In this document: piece after piece, positions 34,859-43,526 of the stretch
Position numbering within the stretch: the first letter of the stretch is position 1
How the letters are laid out: each line of letters starts with the position of its first letter
NCBI GenBank assembly: GCA_900759665.1
Contig: CAAEWE010000018.1
Location: 124,001 to 188,000, forward strand
Origin: Lachnospiraceae bacterium
GTDB taxonomy: Bacteria > Bacillota > Clostridia > Lachnospirales > Lachnospiraceae
DNA length: 64,000 bases
Direction: 5' to 3'
Program-made: the position numbers and the translations under genes
The notes under the pieces: model-generated
Seen by the model: the letters and a program-made list of their open reading frames with translations, nothing else
The model's database searches: none
What the model was told of the DNA's origin: nothing

Positions 34859-35806
34859 TTATTTATTTTCCTGGTGTCTGGATAAAACTTTCTCGGTATT
34901 AATAAACTCAAATGGAGTTTCCTGATATACATAATAATTGATCCAGTTGCTGTACATAGCATTGGAAGCACCACGCCAGCGAAGAAGCGGCTTCTGCTCC
35001 GGGTCGTCATTGGGATAATAGTTCTTTGGAAGTGCAATATCAATGCCCTTGGCAATGTCCCGCTTATACTCCTTGTCCAGTGTCAAACGGTCGTATTCCA
35101 GATGACCCAGCACAAAAATCTGTCTGCCGTCCTGTGCCATCAGGATCAGCTCTCCCACCTCCGGAGAATCTGCCAGAAGCAGCAGATCGTCACAGGCGGC
35201 GATCGCCTTGCTGTCTACGCCTGTATTGCGGGAATGTGGTGCCCAGAAAACGTCATCAAAACCACGTAGCAATGGAATCTTGCGGTGGTGAACACGGTGT
35301 TCGAAGATACCAAAAGCCTTCCTGGGCAGCAGATATTTGGGAATGCCGTAATGGTAGTAAAGTCCTGCCTGTGCCCCCCAGCAGATATGAAGGGTGGAGG
35401 TTACGTTTGTCTGGGACCAGTCCATAATATGGGTCAGCTCTTCCCAGTACTGAACCTCCTCATACTCCATCTGCTCCACCGGGGCTCCGGTAATGATCAG
35501 TCCATCGAAATTTTTGTCCTTTACATCGTCAAAGGTCTGGTAAAACTGATTTAAGTGGCTGGCAGGCGTGTTTTTACCAATGTAGCTGGCGGTGGTCAGA
35601 AAGGTGACTTCCAACTGAAGAGGTGTATTTGACAGGCTTCGCATCATCTGGATCTCCGTGTCCTCCTTCAGAGGCATCAGATTGAGGATCGCAATCTGAA
35701 GGGGGCGGATATTCTGCGTGACAGCCCTTGTTTCATTCATAATAAAGATGTTTTCATTTTCCATGATCTTCTTTGCCGGAAGATCATTCTGAACCTTAAT
35801 TGGCAT
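34859..35806 (-). CDS. metA: Homoserine O-acyltransferase (MetA family)
   Basis: The enzyme acylates homoserine in the first committed step to methionine. The 315-residue protein has the MetA glutamine amidotransferase-like fold, with the nucleophilic Cys in STLHICWGAQAGLYYHYG, the HRV motif in FEHRVHH and the catalytic His/Glu in LGHLEYDRLTL. Despite the old succinyltransferase name, many Clostridia members use acetyl-CoA; the sequence alone does not settle this. Start at 35806 has GAGGAG upstream. No methionine riboswitch was seen in the 96-bp leader. Confidence 0.92.
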   Translation of the reverse strand: MPIKVQNDLPAKKIMENENIFIMNETRAVTQNIRPLQIAILNLMPLKEDTEIQMMRSLSNTPLQLEVTFLTTASYIGKNTPASHLNQFYQTFDDVKDKNFDGLIITGAPVEQMEYEEVQYWEELTHIMDWSQTNVTSTLHICWGAQAGLYYHYGIPKYLLPRKAFGIFEHRVHHRKIPLLRGFDDVFWAPHSRNTGVDSKAIAACDDLLLLADSPEVGELILMAQDGRQIFVLGHLEYDRLTLDKEYKRDIAKGIDIALPKNYYPNDDPEQKPLLRWRGASNAMYSNWINYYVYQETPFEFINTEKVLSRHQENK

Positions 35807-35902
35807 ATACAACTCCTCTTTTCTCGTAACTGCAAAATCACTCCTCCCGGGGATCATACCCAAAAGGAGTATCTATTATTGTTGCAGATAATTGATATTC
35901 TG

Positions 35903-37858
35903 TCAAGACAGCCCGAACTGCTCCATTGCCTGCTCTTCTGTAATGATAGGCACTCCAAGCTCTTTGGCTTTTTTGTTTTTGGAGGAGGTGCTGGCAATAT
36001 CATTATTGATCAGGTAGGAGGTCTTTTTGGTGACACTGCCGGTTACTTTTCCACCGGCGTTTTCAATCGTCTCCTTCAAAGCACTGCGGTTTTCAAAATG
36101 ATCCAGGGAACCGGTGATGACAAAGACAAGACCCGACAGATCCTGGGCATTACTTTCTGTCTGGACGGTTTCCAGAGTAATCTCCTGCAGCAGATCGTCC
36201 ACGGTTTTATTGTGCTCCGGGGAGGCAAAATAGTCTGCAAAGCTTCGGGCGATCACCTCTCCCACTCCGTCGATATCTGTCAGTTCTTCCACGGTGGCGT
36301 GGCGGATATGATCCAGATCGTTTCCAAGTGCATTGCAGATCATTTTGGCATTGGACAGTCCGATATTTGGGATACCAAGACTGTAGATAAACTTTGCAAG
36401 TGTGGTCTGACGGGAGTTTTCCAAAGCAGTGACCAGTTTATCGTAGGAACGCTCGCCAAAGCCATCCATATTGACAATGGTTTCCCGGTAGTCCGATAAA
36501 TGGTACAGATCAGCCAGTTCATGGAGCATACCCATGGACAAAAATTTCTCGATGGTAGCTTCGGAGAGACCATCAATGTTCATGGCGTCACGGCTCACAA
36601 ACAGCGTCAGGGATTTAATCTTTTTGGCAAGACATTCCGGGTTCTCGCAGAAAAGTACTTCGGCATCATTTTCATGATGGATCACGGCAGGATGACCGCA
36701 GACCGGACAGGTATCCGGGATCGTCAGCTTTCCGCTGCGGGTGAGATTTTCTGCTATCTGCGGAATGATCATATTCGCTTTATATACACGGATCGTGTCG
36801 CCGATGCCAAGCTCTAACTGGTGTACAATACTGATATTGTGTACGCTGGCACGGCTCACGGTAGTTCCCTCTAACTCCACCGGCTCAAAGATAGCAACCG
36901 GGTTGATCAGGCCGGTACGGGAAGCACTCCATTCCATCTCCAGAAGGGTTGTGTCCGCCGTTTCGTCAGCCCATTTGAACGCCATGGCGTTTCGCGGAAA
37001 CTTCGCAGTCATTCCTAGTCCCTCACCGTAAGCAATGTCATCCATCAAAAGGACAAGACCGTCGGAAGGAAAATCGTTGTGAGGGATCCTGTCGGCAAAG
37101 CTCTGGACGGCAGCAGGCAGTGTGTCTGAGGTGACACGCTGATACTCTACGACATCAAAGCCCTGCTCCTGCAGAAACAGGAACTTTTCCTCCTGGGAGT
37201 TATGAAAATCCACGCCCTCTGCCTGTACCAGAGCAAAGGCAAAGAAGGAAACATTTCGTTTGGCGGTGATCTCATTATTTAACTGGCGGACTGATCCGCT
37301 GCAGAGATTTCGTGGGTTTTTATATTGCTCCTCCTCCGGCAGTGTTTCATTGATCTTCCGGAATCCGGAATAGGAAATGACAGCTTCTCCACGTAGGATC
37401 ATCTGTCCCTGATATGGGACAGACAGAGGGATGTTTGTAAAGGTGCGGGCATTGTTGGTGATAACCTCTCCCACCTGACCGTTGCCACGGGTGACTGCCT
37501 TTTGCAATGTCCCGTTTTCATAGGTGAGCACGATGGTGAGTCCGTCCATTTTCCAGGACAGAAGACCCGTTTGTCCCTCCAGCCATGCGGCAAGGGCATC
37601 GACGCTTTTTGTCTTGTCCAGTGAAAGCATGGGAGCTGCGTGGGTTTCCTTTGGAAGCTCGCTTAATACTTCATACCCCACACGCTGGGTAGGACTTCCG
37701 GCAAGAATGATGCCTGTTTCCTTTTCCAGAGCAGCCAGTTCATCGTAGAGGCGGTCGTAATCATAATTACTCATGATCTCGTCCTTGCCCAGGTAATACA
37801 CAGCGGCTGCTTCGTTAAGCTGCTGTACCAAATCCTGCATATGTTTTTTCTGATCCAT
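35903..37858 (-). CDS. ligA: NAD-dependent DNA ligase LigA
   Basis: LigA seals nicks in DNA using NAD. The 651-residue protein has the adenylation lysine Lys103 in KMDG, an OB fold (DTIRVYKANMIIP), a four-Cys zinc finger (CPVCGH and CENPECLAKK), helix-hairpin-helix repeats and a C-terminal BRCT domain (DLSGLVFVITGSLDHFENR). The domain order is complete and the length is within the family range. It is separated from metA by a short gap and is likely in the same - strand unit. Confidence 0.96.
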   Translation of the reverse strand: MDQKKHMQDLVQQLNEAAAVYYLGKDEIMSNYDYDRLYDELAALEKETGIILAGSPTQRVGYEVLSELPKETHAAPMLSLDKTKSVDALAAWLEGQTGLLSWKMDGLTIVLTYENGTLQKAVTRGNGQVGEVITNNARTFTNIPLSVPYQGQMILRGEAVISYSGFRKINETLPEEEQYKNPRNLCSGSVRQLNNEITAKRNVSFFAFALVQAEGVDFHNSQEEKFLFLQEQGFDVVEYQRVTSDTLPAAVQSFADRIPHNDFPSDGLVLLMDDIAYGEGLGMTAKFPRNAMAFKWADETADTTLLEMEWSASRTGLINPVAIFEPVELEGTTVSRASVHNISIVHQLELGIGDTIRVYKANMIIPQIAENLTRSGKLTIPDTCPVCGHPAVIHHENDAEVLFCENPECLAKKIKSLTLFVSRDAMNIDGLSEATIEKFLSMGMLHELADLYHLSDYRETIVNMDGFGERSYDKLVTALENSRQTTLAKFIYSLGIPNIGLSNAKMICNALGNDLDHIRHATVEELTDIDGVGEVIARSFADYFASPEHNKTVDDLLQEITLETVQTESNAQDLSGLVFVITGSLDHFENRSALKETIENAGGKVTGSVTKKTSYLINNDIASTSSKNKKAKELGVPIITEEQAMEQFGLS

Positions 37859-37894
37859 AGTCAGTGAGTCCTTTCTGATTGATTTGCTGTTCTG

Positions 37895-38620
37895 TCAGGA
37901 GGAAGTATTTTGGGTGGTGCAGAATTGTTTTAATTCCAGTACTTCCTGTGGTGTCAGCCTGCGATAGCGTCCTTTGACCAGACCATCCAGTGTAATATTG
38001 ACCACGCGGTCCCGGCGAAGCATAGTGACGCGGTAATCCAGAGCCTCGCACATCCGGCGGATCTGACGGTTCAGTCCCTGGGTCAGGATAATATGAAAGC
38101 TTTTTTCGTCCTCCTGCCATACCCTACATGGCTTGGTGACGGTATCAAGAATCTCCACGCCCTGAGACATTTTTTGCAGAAACTCCGGTGTTATTTTGCG
38201 GTTGACCCGGACAAAATATTCCTTTTCGTGACCGTAACGGCTTCGCAGAATCTTTTCCATCATTTCACCCTGGTTGGTCAGGAGTAAAAGTCCCTCGGAA
38301 TTCTGGTCGAGACGGCCGACGGGATAAACGCGCTTTGGGTAATTAATGTAATCCACGACGTTGACGATCTTCTCACCGTTTTCTGATTCTGCTGTGGTGC
38401 AGACAATGCCACGGGGCTTGTAAAAGGCAAGGAAGATCTCCTCCTCTTCCTTGTGGACTGCCCTCCCGTCAACGGTGACGGTCTGACCTTCCGCTACCTT
38501 CTGACCGGGAAGAGCCGGTATCCCGTCAATACAGATTCTGCCCTGCGCTAACATACGGTCTGCTTCCCTGCGGGAACAAACCCCGGCTTCGCTGAGATAT
38601 TTATTAATTCTGACTGCCAT
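37895..38620 (-). CDS. Pseudouridine synthase of the RsuA/RluB/RluF family
   Basis: The 241-residue enzyme modifies uridine in rRNA or tRNA. It has an S4 domain (VRINKYLSEAGVCSRREADR), the catalytic motif GRLDQNSEGLLLLTN with the active-site Asp, and the C-terminal RQIRRMCEALDYRV. The INP-like sequence order fits the RluF/RluB branch. The start at 38620 has AAAGGA upstream; the longer frame has no binding site. Target position is unknown. Confidence 0.9.
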   Translation of the reverse strand: MAVRINKYLSEAGVCSRREADRMLAQGRICIDGIPALPGQKVAEGQTVTVDGRAVHKEEEEIFLAFYKPRGIVCTTAESENGEKIVNVVDYINYPKRVYPVGRLDQNSEGLLLLTNQGEMMEKILRSRYGHEKEYFVRVNRKITPEFLQKMSQGVEILDTVTKPCRVWQEDEKSFHIILTQGLNRQIRRMCEALDYRVTMLRRDRVVNITLDGLVKGRYRRLTPQEVLELKQFCTTQNTSS

Positions 38621-38648
38621 AATTTCTGATCCTTTTCTGTGCTTTTGT

Positions 38649-39317
38649 TTATTTTGTTGTGTCACTTTTCTGTGCATTTTCCAGCATTTCATAAAATCCC
38701 CGGACTTCGCTGTCCTGGCTGATCACGGTCCTCAACTGGTTCTGGACAGACGTAACCAGTTCCTGAACCTGTTTGCTGCTGTCCAGACGGTCAATATATT
38801 TTTGTTCACTTGATTTCAGGGTATCCAGATATATTTTAAAGCTGCCCTGATCATCCTGCTTGATGTAGAGAGCATTCAGTGACGGTATCAATGTGTCAAT
38901 ATCAAAAATCTTTACGTCATAATAGACATAAACCCGGTAAGCCCCACTGGTGGCACCGTCCAGGATCTTGCAGCTGATATTGCGGTAGTCCTCCACATAT
39001 TCGGCTTCGGTCATCAGCTTCTTTTCGTCGATATGACCGACGTTACTGACACAGCCTGCAATCGTGTCCATATCCACCTGTTGCTTGGCAGTATAATAAC
39101 GCTGCACCAGAGAATCCAGCTCCTGACGGATATTTCCTTCGGACTTGCCATTCAGGGAATGAATGGCGCCAAAGCTGGCAATTTTGACGGGGGGATGCTC
39201 TCCTGATTTATGAATCTGAAAATGAAAATCCGGGAAAATGATAGAGAATGTCCCAAGCACGATCAGCATAATACCAAAAGTAAAGAGAAATATGAACTTT
39301 TTGTACTTCATTGGCAT
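38649..39317 (-). CDS. Membrane-anchored protein with extracytoplasmic domain, unknown function
   Basis: A 222-residue protein with one N-terminal membrane helix (KFIFLFTFGIMLIVLGTFSI) and a soluble outer domain rich in beta strands and charged helices, including an NTF2-like stretch (QELDSLVQRYYTAKQQVDMDTIAGCV). The start at 39317 was chosen as the one closest to a GGAAAGGA site; ATGs at 39311 and 39329 are alternatives. It lies just upstream of the pseudouridine synthase gene on the same strand. I recognise no characterised family. Confidence 0.7.
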   Translation of the reverse strand: MPMKYKKFIFLFTFGIMLIVLGTFSIIFPDFHFQIHKSGEHPPVKIASFGAIHSLNGKSEGNIRQELDSLVQRYYTAKQQVDMDTIAGCVSNVGHIDEKKLMTEAEYVEDYRNISCKILDGATSGAYRVYVYYDVKIFDIDTLIPSLNALYIKQDDQGSFKIYLDTLKSSEQKYIDRLDSSKQVQELVTSVQNQLRTVISQDSEVRGFYEMLENAQKSDTTK

Positions 39318-39465
39318 AATTCGAGACATCCTTTCCACACGTTTTAAACATCTATTTAGTGTACCACAAAAAAGAATATAATACAAATGTTTGAAGAAAA
39401 AAGCTTGTCGAATTAAGTTGATAAGCGATAAAATAAAAAGGGCAGGATTCCGGATTCTATACATT

Positions 39466-39491
39466 AAAAAAAGGTGAGCAACCACTCACCT
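39466..39491 (-). terminator. Terminator after tRNA-Arg
   Basis: Read on the - strand, AGGTGAG pairs with CTCACCT and is followed by seven T. Confidence 0.85.
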
Positions 39492-39499
39492 CTGCAGTA

Positions 39500-39572
39500 C
39501 GCACCTAAAGGGACTCGAACCCCCGCCACATGGTTCCGGAAACCACTGCTCTATCCACTGAGCTATAGGTGC
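39500..39572 (-). tRNA. tRNA-Arg (anticodon CCG)
   Basis: Read on the - strand, the 73-nt gene folds into a cloverleaf: acceptor stem GCACCTA with TAGGTGC, D stem GCTC with GAGC, anticodon stem GTGGT with ACCAT around the loop TTCCGGA (anticodon CCG), and a T arm with TTCGAGT. CCA is not encoded. It borders the AT-rich cassette at 39.8-41.9 kb, which lies on its 5' side. Confidence 0.93.
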
Positions 39573-39801
39573 TGACCATCATCTGTGAATCACAGACAAC
39601 ATTAAGAATATATCATATTTTGTAAGTTTGGTCAAGCTTTATCCTTTCAGAATCTGATATCTGTTCTTTGCATGTGGAATCTTTCATTGGGTTAAAATGT
39701 GGACATGTCGGTGGTATTAATAAAAGCCTTATTTAGTGATTTCCTTTTTCCAATCAATGTGTTCGTTTAAATACATGTGTTCACCTCACACTTAATTATT
39801 T

Positions 39802-40218
39802 TTAATCAAGCTCCTTTGGCATAATATTAAATTCATAACCTGACATGTTTTGACCATTGTATAAAACTTTTGTATTATCATCTACGGTTTTTGAAGGTAC
39901 CATAAAGTAAATGGATCCATCGGTTAAGTATTTTAATAAATTATCACCAACTTCAGTGCAATTAATTACCTTTTCTGGAAAGTAATGATTTAGCAACACA
40001 GCTTTTACTCCGGTACTGATATTTCGTACAGGTAAGACATGGCCTACACGATCCATAACAGCAGTCGGATTAATAATTTTACACTGTTCAACATCTTTTA
40101 GTACACGTCTTGTAAAAACGTCGTCTTTAAGAGAGACATATTTAAATAATGCCTCAACATCGAAAACAAAATCACAGCCTTTAGGTATCTTTTTGACATA
40201 TATTGTTAGCACCACCAT
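39802..40218 (-). CDS. DUF4869-like protein, third gene of the island cassette
   Basis: A 138-residue soluble protein. Its pattern (LTIYV at the start, a D-x-F-x-R-R-VLKDVEQ helix, VMDRVGHVLPVRNISTGVKAVLL, and EKVINCTEVGDNLLKYL) recalls DUF4869 proteins of Firmicutes, a family without known function; this comes from memory and needs a profile search. Its ATG lies 13 bp inside the end of the preceding gene, so translation is coupled. Base composition is more AT-rich than in neighbouring housekeeping genes. Confidence 0.6.
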   Translation of the reverse strand: MVVLTIYVKKIPKGCDFVFDVEALFKYVSLKDDVFTRRVLKDVEQCKIINPTAVMDRVGHVLPVRNISTGVKAVLLNHYFPEKVINCTEVGDNLLKYLTDGSIYFMVPSKTVDDNTKVLYNGQNMSGYEFNIMPKELD

Positions 40219-40916
40219 AACCTCCTTAGAGAGTAATCCGCCTTGGCAGATATCTTACCATGCTTTATAAAAGACTGAGTTAGCAAATCATAAAACGAAT
40301 ACCACTGCATAATAATCTTTATAAGTTGCTGAATTGATGCAATCTCTTCATCGCTATTCGAAACCTTTAATGTTGTTACAGGTAGACTAGAATACAAATC
40401 CTTAGCTTTTTGTTGAACTGTCAATTTTTTATTACAAAGAGAAATTACTGGTGGACATTTGCAATCTATTTGGTAAAAGTTTTTATCTGTTCGTACATTT
40501 TGTTTAAAACAATTTGATGCTCCTGATAAAAATGATTTACAAAATGTCTCGACTGATATTGTAGAAAGCTTTCTACCACGGAAATTGTAAGGCGACTGCC
40601 AGTAAGTCAATAAAGTATTCTTAAAATGTGGTTCTGATTCAAGCCAACAACAAATACAAAAATACTCAATACATGGTACCGGAATAATAATCTTTGGCAA
40701 CATATTCTCGTTTACTTTATTAATAAGACTATTAAATATGTTTACAGTTTTATAATTATCTGGCATTACATCGAGATAAACAATATCTACCGTATCGGAA
40801 GCGATAACATCACGCATAATATTATTGTTCCCACAAGAAAAATATAAGGATTTATCTACTTGCAGTAATAACTGACTAATAGAAGCTTTAGGGTTATCTT
40901 CAAAAAGAACTCTCAT
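40206..40916 (-). CDS. Hypothetical protein, second gene of the island cassette
   Basis: A 236-residue protein I do not recognise. The N-terminal 70 residues (MRVLFEDNPKASISQLLL, then VDIVYLDVMPDNYKT) look loosely like a TOPRIM-type metal site, with a Glu-Asp pair at the first strand and a D-x-x-x-D after a later strand, but this is only a suggestion. The middle is Cys-rich (CIEYFCICCW, SGASNCF, IDCKCPP). The C-terminal part is helical. Its start overlaps the P-loop gene by 4 bp (ATGA), so the two are made together. Confidence 0.6.
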   Translation of the reverse strand: MRVLFEDNPKASISQLLLQVDKSLYFSCGNNNIMRDVIASDTVDIVYLDVMPDNYKTVNIFNSLINKVNENMLPKIIIPVPCIEYFCICCWLESEPHFKNTLLTYWQSPYNFRGRKLSTISVETFCKSFLSGASNCFKQNVRTDKNFYQIDCKCPPVISLCNKKLTVQQKAKDLYSSLPVTTLKVSNSDEEIASIQQLIKIIMQWYSFYDLLTQSFIKHGKISAKADYSLRRLWWC

Positions 40917-41323
40917 ATGTGTTTCACCTCCAGAGAAGTGGCATCAAAACTAATTTCAGCTCCATGAACTGGCAATTTTTGCATTGCACAATAATCTTTA
41001 AGATCCATCAACACAACTCTACCATCTTTTATTGCAGCCTCTGCAATATCAATATCAAAATACATATCAAATCGGTCAAGCATGATATATTTACCATTAA
41101 AATCTTGTAAAGCTTCTATATAAAACTTTTTCTGCATAGCAGGATCATACGTAAATGCTAAAAAATCATGCTCCATGCCACTAAGTGTCATTGCAGTTTT
41201 GAAAAGATCATATAAGTAAGTCTTACCGGTACTGCTATTCCCATCAAAAACATAACAAAAGTCTCCAGCTGGTAGCTCTAGTTGGAGCGTAATTTCACCA
41301 ATTTGATACTTTTCGCTGTTCAT
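40913..41323 (-). CDS. Small P-loop NTPase-like protein, first gene of the island cassette
   Basis: A 136-residue protein with a Walker A motif, Gly28 to Thr35 (GNSSTGKT), and two hydrophobic strand-Asp candidates for Walker B (YIMLD, residues 79-83, and VVLMD, residues 103-107). It lacks the extra parts of a full AAA or ABC ATPase. The GAGGAGAT ribosome binding site and a TTGTAA/TATAAT promoter lie upstream. The second and third genes overlap it and each other, so this is one unit. Function is unknown; a defence or regulatory role is possible because of the island setting. Confidence 0.65.
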   Translation of the reverse strand: MNSEKYQIGEITLQLELPAGDFCYVFDGNSSTGKTYLYDLFKTAMTLSGMEHDFLAFTYDPAMQKKFYIEALQDFNGKYIMLDRFDMYFDIDIAEAAIKDGRVVLMDLKDYCAMQKLPVHGAEISFDATSLEVKHI

Positions 41324-41377
41324 TTTAATATCTCCTCTGAATTAATGTGGTTGTGTAAATAATATCTCGTTAGGATG

Positions 41378-41406
41378 ATTATATCATTGTTTAGATAGAT
41401 TTACAA
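41378..41406 (-). promoter_or_regulatory. Promoter of the three-gene cassette
   Basis: On the - strand TTGTAA (41401-41406) and TATAAT (41378-41383) are separated by 17 bp, 55 bp upstream of the P-loop gene. The -35 box overlaps the stop codon of the upstream gene remnant. Confidence 0.7.
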
Positions 41407-41871
41407 ATTACGTAAAACTTTTGAATATCCTAAACCAATTGGCCTGATCTCCGCCAGTGTCATAGACGATGAAGAACCTCCGCCTCCGCCACTTCCGCCG
41501 CTAGGATTACCGCTTGGTGCCGGAGAATCTCCTGAAATGTGCGGACGGATACGACCGGTTGTTGTGATCTTTCCACTGCCGTCTAAAGGTGAAGGGCTGC
41601 TTTCGCTTGTGGAAGATCCGCCAGGGGTATCGTCCCAATGGTATGGAGTCTTGGATTCGTGTGGAGTTGCTGTGATGGTTGGCGTGTCTTTGACATACCA
41701 GTACACATCAAAAACAGTTGTGGCTATATTCTTCTTCCACTGGATGTACTTGTTCAGTTCATCTTTTGAAAGATGTTCGCCAAGATTACAGTATGTAGCG
41801 TTAAAAGTGCTCTGGTCAAATTTCTTATTGTATGATGCGCCCTTGGATCCATTTTTACCGGAAGCATTATA
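41401..41871 (-). pseudogene. 5'-truncated gene remnant with Pro/Ser/Gly-rich tail
   Basis: The frame is open from an in-frame stop at the upstream edge but has no usable ATG; it encodes about 156 residues. The first part (DELNKYIQWKKNIATTVFDVYWYVKD) looks like the end of a folded domain, the rest is a low-complexity tail rich in Pro, Ser, Thr and Gly (SGGSGGGGGSSSS). This suggests the C-terminal end of a surface or tail-fibre-like protein whose front was lost. One edge coincides with a 15-bp direct repeat. Confidence 0.5.
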
Positions 41872-42033
41872 TCATTGTTTGTTTATTTATATATACAAAT
41901 ATTAATAATCGTCATTTCGTCGTTTTCGGGTTTTCATTTTTAAGGAAAAACAACTGATTTTATTAAAATAAATGAAAAAAAGACGCATCGCAGATATTGC
42001 TGACACGCCCTTTTATTTAAAAACTGCTGTCTC

Positions 42034-42522
42034 CTACTGGAACTTTGCCATAACTTCCGCGTTCGTTTTCATGGCGTTTTCTTCCATTTCCTTACGCTCC
42101 GCCAGAAGCTTTGTACGGATCTCGGCATGGCTTACAGCCATAATCTGTAATGCCAGATAAGCGGCGTTTTTGGCTCCGTTAATGGCTACGGTGGCTACCG
42201 GGATACCGGATGGCATCTGTACGATGGACATTAAGGCATCCATACCGTCAAGAACGGATCCGGACAGAGGAACACCGATCACCGGCAGTATGGTCTGGGA
42301 GGCAACGACACCGGGGAGGGCAGCAGCCATACCTGCGGCTGTAATGATCACTTCAGTGCCATCCCCGTTGCATTCGTTAATAAATGCGGAGAGTCCTTCA
42401 TGAGCACGGTGTGCAGAAAGACAACGCACCTTTACCTCTACGCCATAATCCTTTAAGATGCCTGCGGCTGGCTCGACTTTTGACAGGTCACTGGTAGAAC
42501 CCATAATAATTGCAACTTTCAT
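42034..42522 (-). CDS. purE: 5-(carboxyamino)imidazole ribonucleotide mutase
   Basis: PurE moves the carboxyl group in purine synthesis (N5-CAIR to CAIR). The 162-residue protein has VAIIMGSTSDLSKVEPA, the catalytic region LSAHRAHEGL and the GMAAALPGVVAS-type loop. The start at 42522 has AAAGGA eight bases upstream; an ATG at 42531 sits too close to it. The other purine genes here (purM, purN, purD) are about 16 kb away, so purE is not in that operon. Confidence 0.93.
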   Translation of the reverse strand: MKVAIIMGSTSDLSKVEPAAGILKDYGVEVKVRCLSAHRAHEGLSAFINECNGDGTEVIITAAGMAAALPGVVASQTILPVIGVPLSGSVLDGMDALMSIVQMPSGIPVATVAINGAKNAAYLALQIMAVSHAEIRTKLLAERKEMEENAMKTNAEVMAKFQ

Positions 42523-42572
42523 TTCACTCATCCTTTCATCTGGGTTTGTATTCTATCTTATAGTAAGGGATT

Positions 42573-43526
42573 CTATTCGTTCTGTAAAGTCCCATTTTGG
42601 GAATCAGTGTCAGCACAGATCAATTGGATCGCTTTTTTTTCGATGTGGTAATAATAGATATTATCGGACAGGAATTCTTCCTGATCGACACAGCTGCGGT
42701 TGACCTGATAGACCATGCGAAGCAGCTCCGTCCGGGTAAATTCGGACTGTGCACGAAGGATCAGCAGTTCATGGGTACTGCTGGGAAGAATATAGAAATT
42801 CTGGGAAAGCTGCTCTCCTACCCGCTCAAGAACACCGGGATACAGCCAGACAGCGGCACCATTAATACCGTTGCTGTTGGTAAGGATATAAGGAGAATAT
42901 TTTGAAATAGAGGTGTCCATAGGAAACGGAATGTCAGCAGAAACCGACAGATGTTCTACAAATTCCTGCATGGAACGGAAACGCTCCGGAAACAGACGGG
43001 GGGTGTTGTCCTGAGCCAGATCAAAGAGTTCTTCCGTGCTTACCCCCCATTGTTCCATTATCTTATTCGTGATCCGCAGGCTCTGGATACCGTTAATATC
43101 ATTACTGATGAGACAATAAAAGACTACTGTCAGATCAAAAAATGGGACATGTGGGATATCTTTCAACATTTCCGTGTTTGCGGCAGTATTGACCAGACGG
43201 TATACGATCTGTTCCCTGCAGTGCTCAAAACTGATGTCAGGAATGATATTGAGGGGGCTGTCTGTAAATTCCAGCCAGCGGTCATAGATATCCTCTGCCA
43301 GAACATCAATTTCTTCTCCGTGCAGATATTGGCTATAATAATCCTGCAGATAAAAACTTGGGGAACATCCTACACTGTCCCGAAACAATACAAGACTGTC
43401 CAGATGCAGGGAATTGTTTTTGAGAACAGGGTTGACTTCCATATTCAGATCTTCCGGTATGATCTCGTACAACTGACAGCGGATCCGGCTGACAAATTCT
43501 TCGTAATTGAGTTTTGTTTCTTTCAT
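42573..43526 (-). CDS. DUF5688 family protein
   Basis: A 317-residue soluble protein with the pattern of DUF5688, a Clostridia family of unknown function: LNYEEFVSRIRCQLYEIIPED at the start, LFRDSVGCSPSFYLQDYYSQYL-like segments, and the central DLTVVFYCLISND. Members are often found in several copies per genome. It follows purE on the same strand with its own start. Function cannot be inferred from the neighbours. Identification is from memory of the family pattern. Confidence 0.7.
   Translation of the reverse strand: MKETKLNYEEFVSRIRCQLYEIIPEDLNMEVNPVLKNNSLHLDSLVLFRDSVGCSPSFYLQDYYSQYLHGEEIDVLAEDIYDRWLEFTDSPLNIIPDISFEHCREQIVYRLVNTAANTEMLKDIPHVPFFDLTVVFYCLISNDINGIQSLRITNKIMEQWGVSTEELFDLAQDNTPRLFPERFRSMQEFVEHLSVSADIPFPMDTSISKYSPYILTNSNGINGAAVWLYPGVLERVGEQLSQNFYILPSSTHELLILRAQSEFTRTELLRMVYQVNRSCVDQEEFLSDNIYYYHIEKKAIQLICADTDSQNGTLQNE

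Larger units (their letters stand above)
41378..41880. repeat. 15-bp direct repeat flanking the gene remnant
   Basis: ATTATATCATTGTTT occurs at 41378-41392 and again at 41866-41880, 488 bp apart, bracketing the truncated frame. Both copies carry TATAAT on the - strand. They may mark a deletion or insertion event, or be a copied promoter. Confidence 0.7.

Noticed and set aside
35807..35902. SAM or methionine riboswitch ahead of metA
   Set aside because: Only a small ACTCCT/AGGAGT hairpin is present; the leader is too short and lacks the conserved core of the SAM riboswitch classes I know.
39500..41880. tRNA-Arg as the integration site of the cassette
   Set aside because: The cassette is on the 5' side of the tRNA, no integrase is present and no copy of the tRNA 3' end was found at the far edge.
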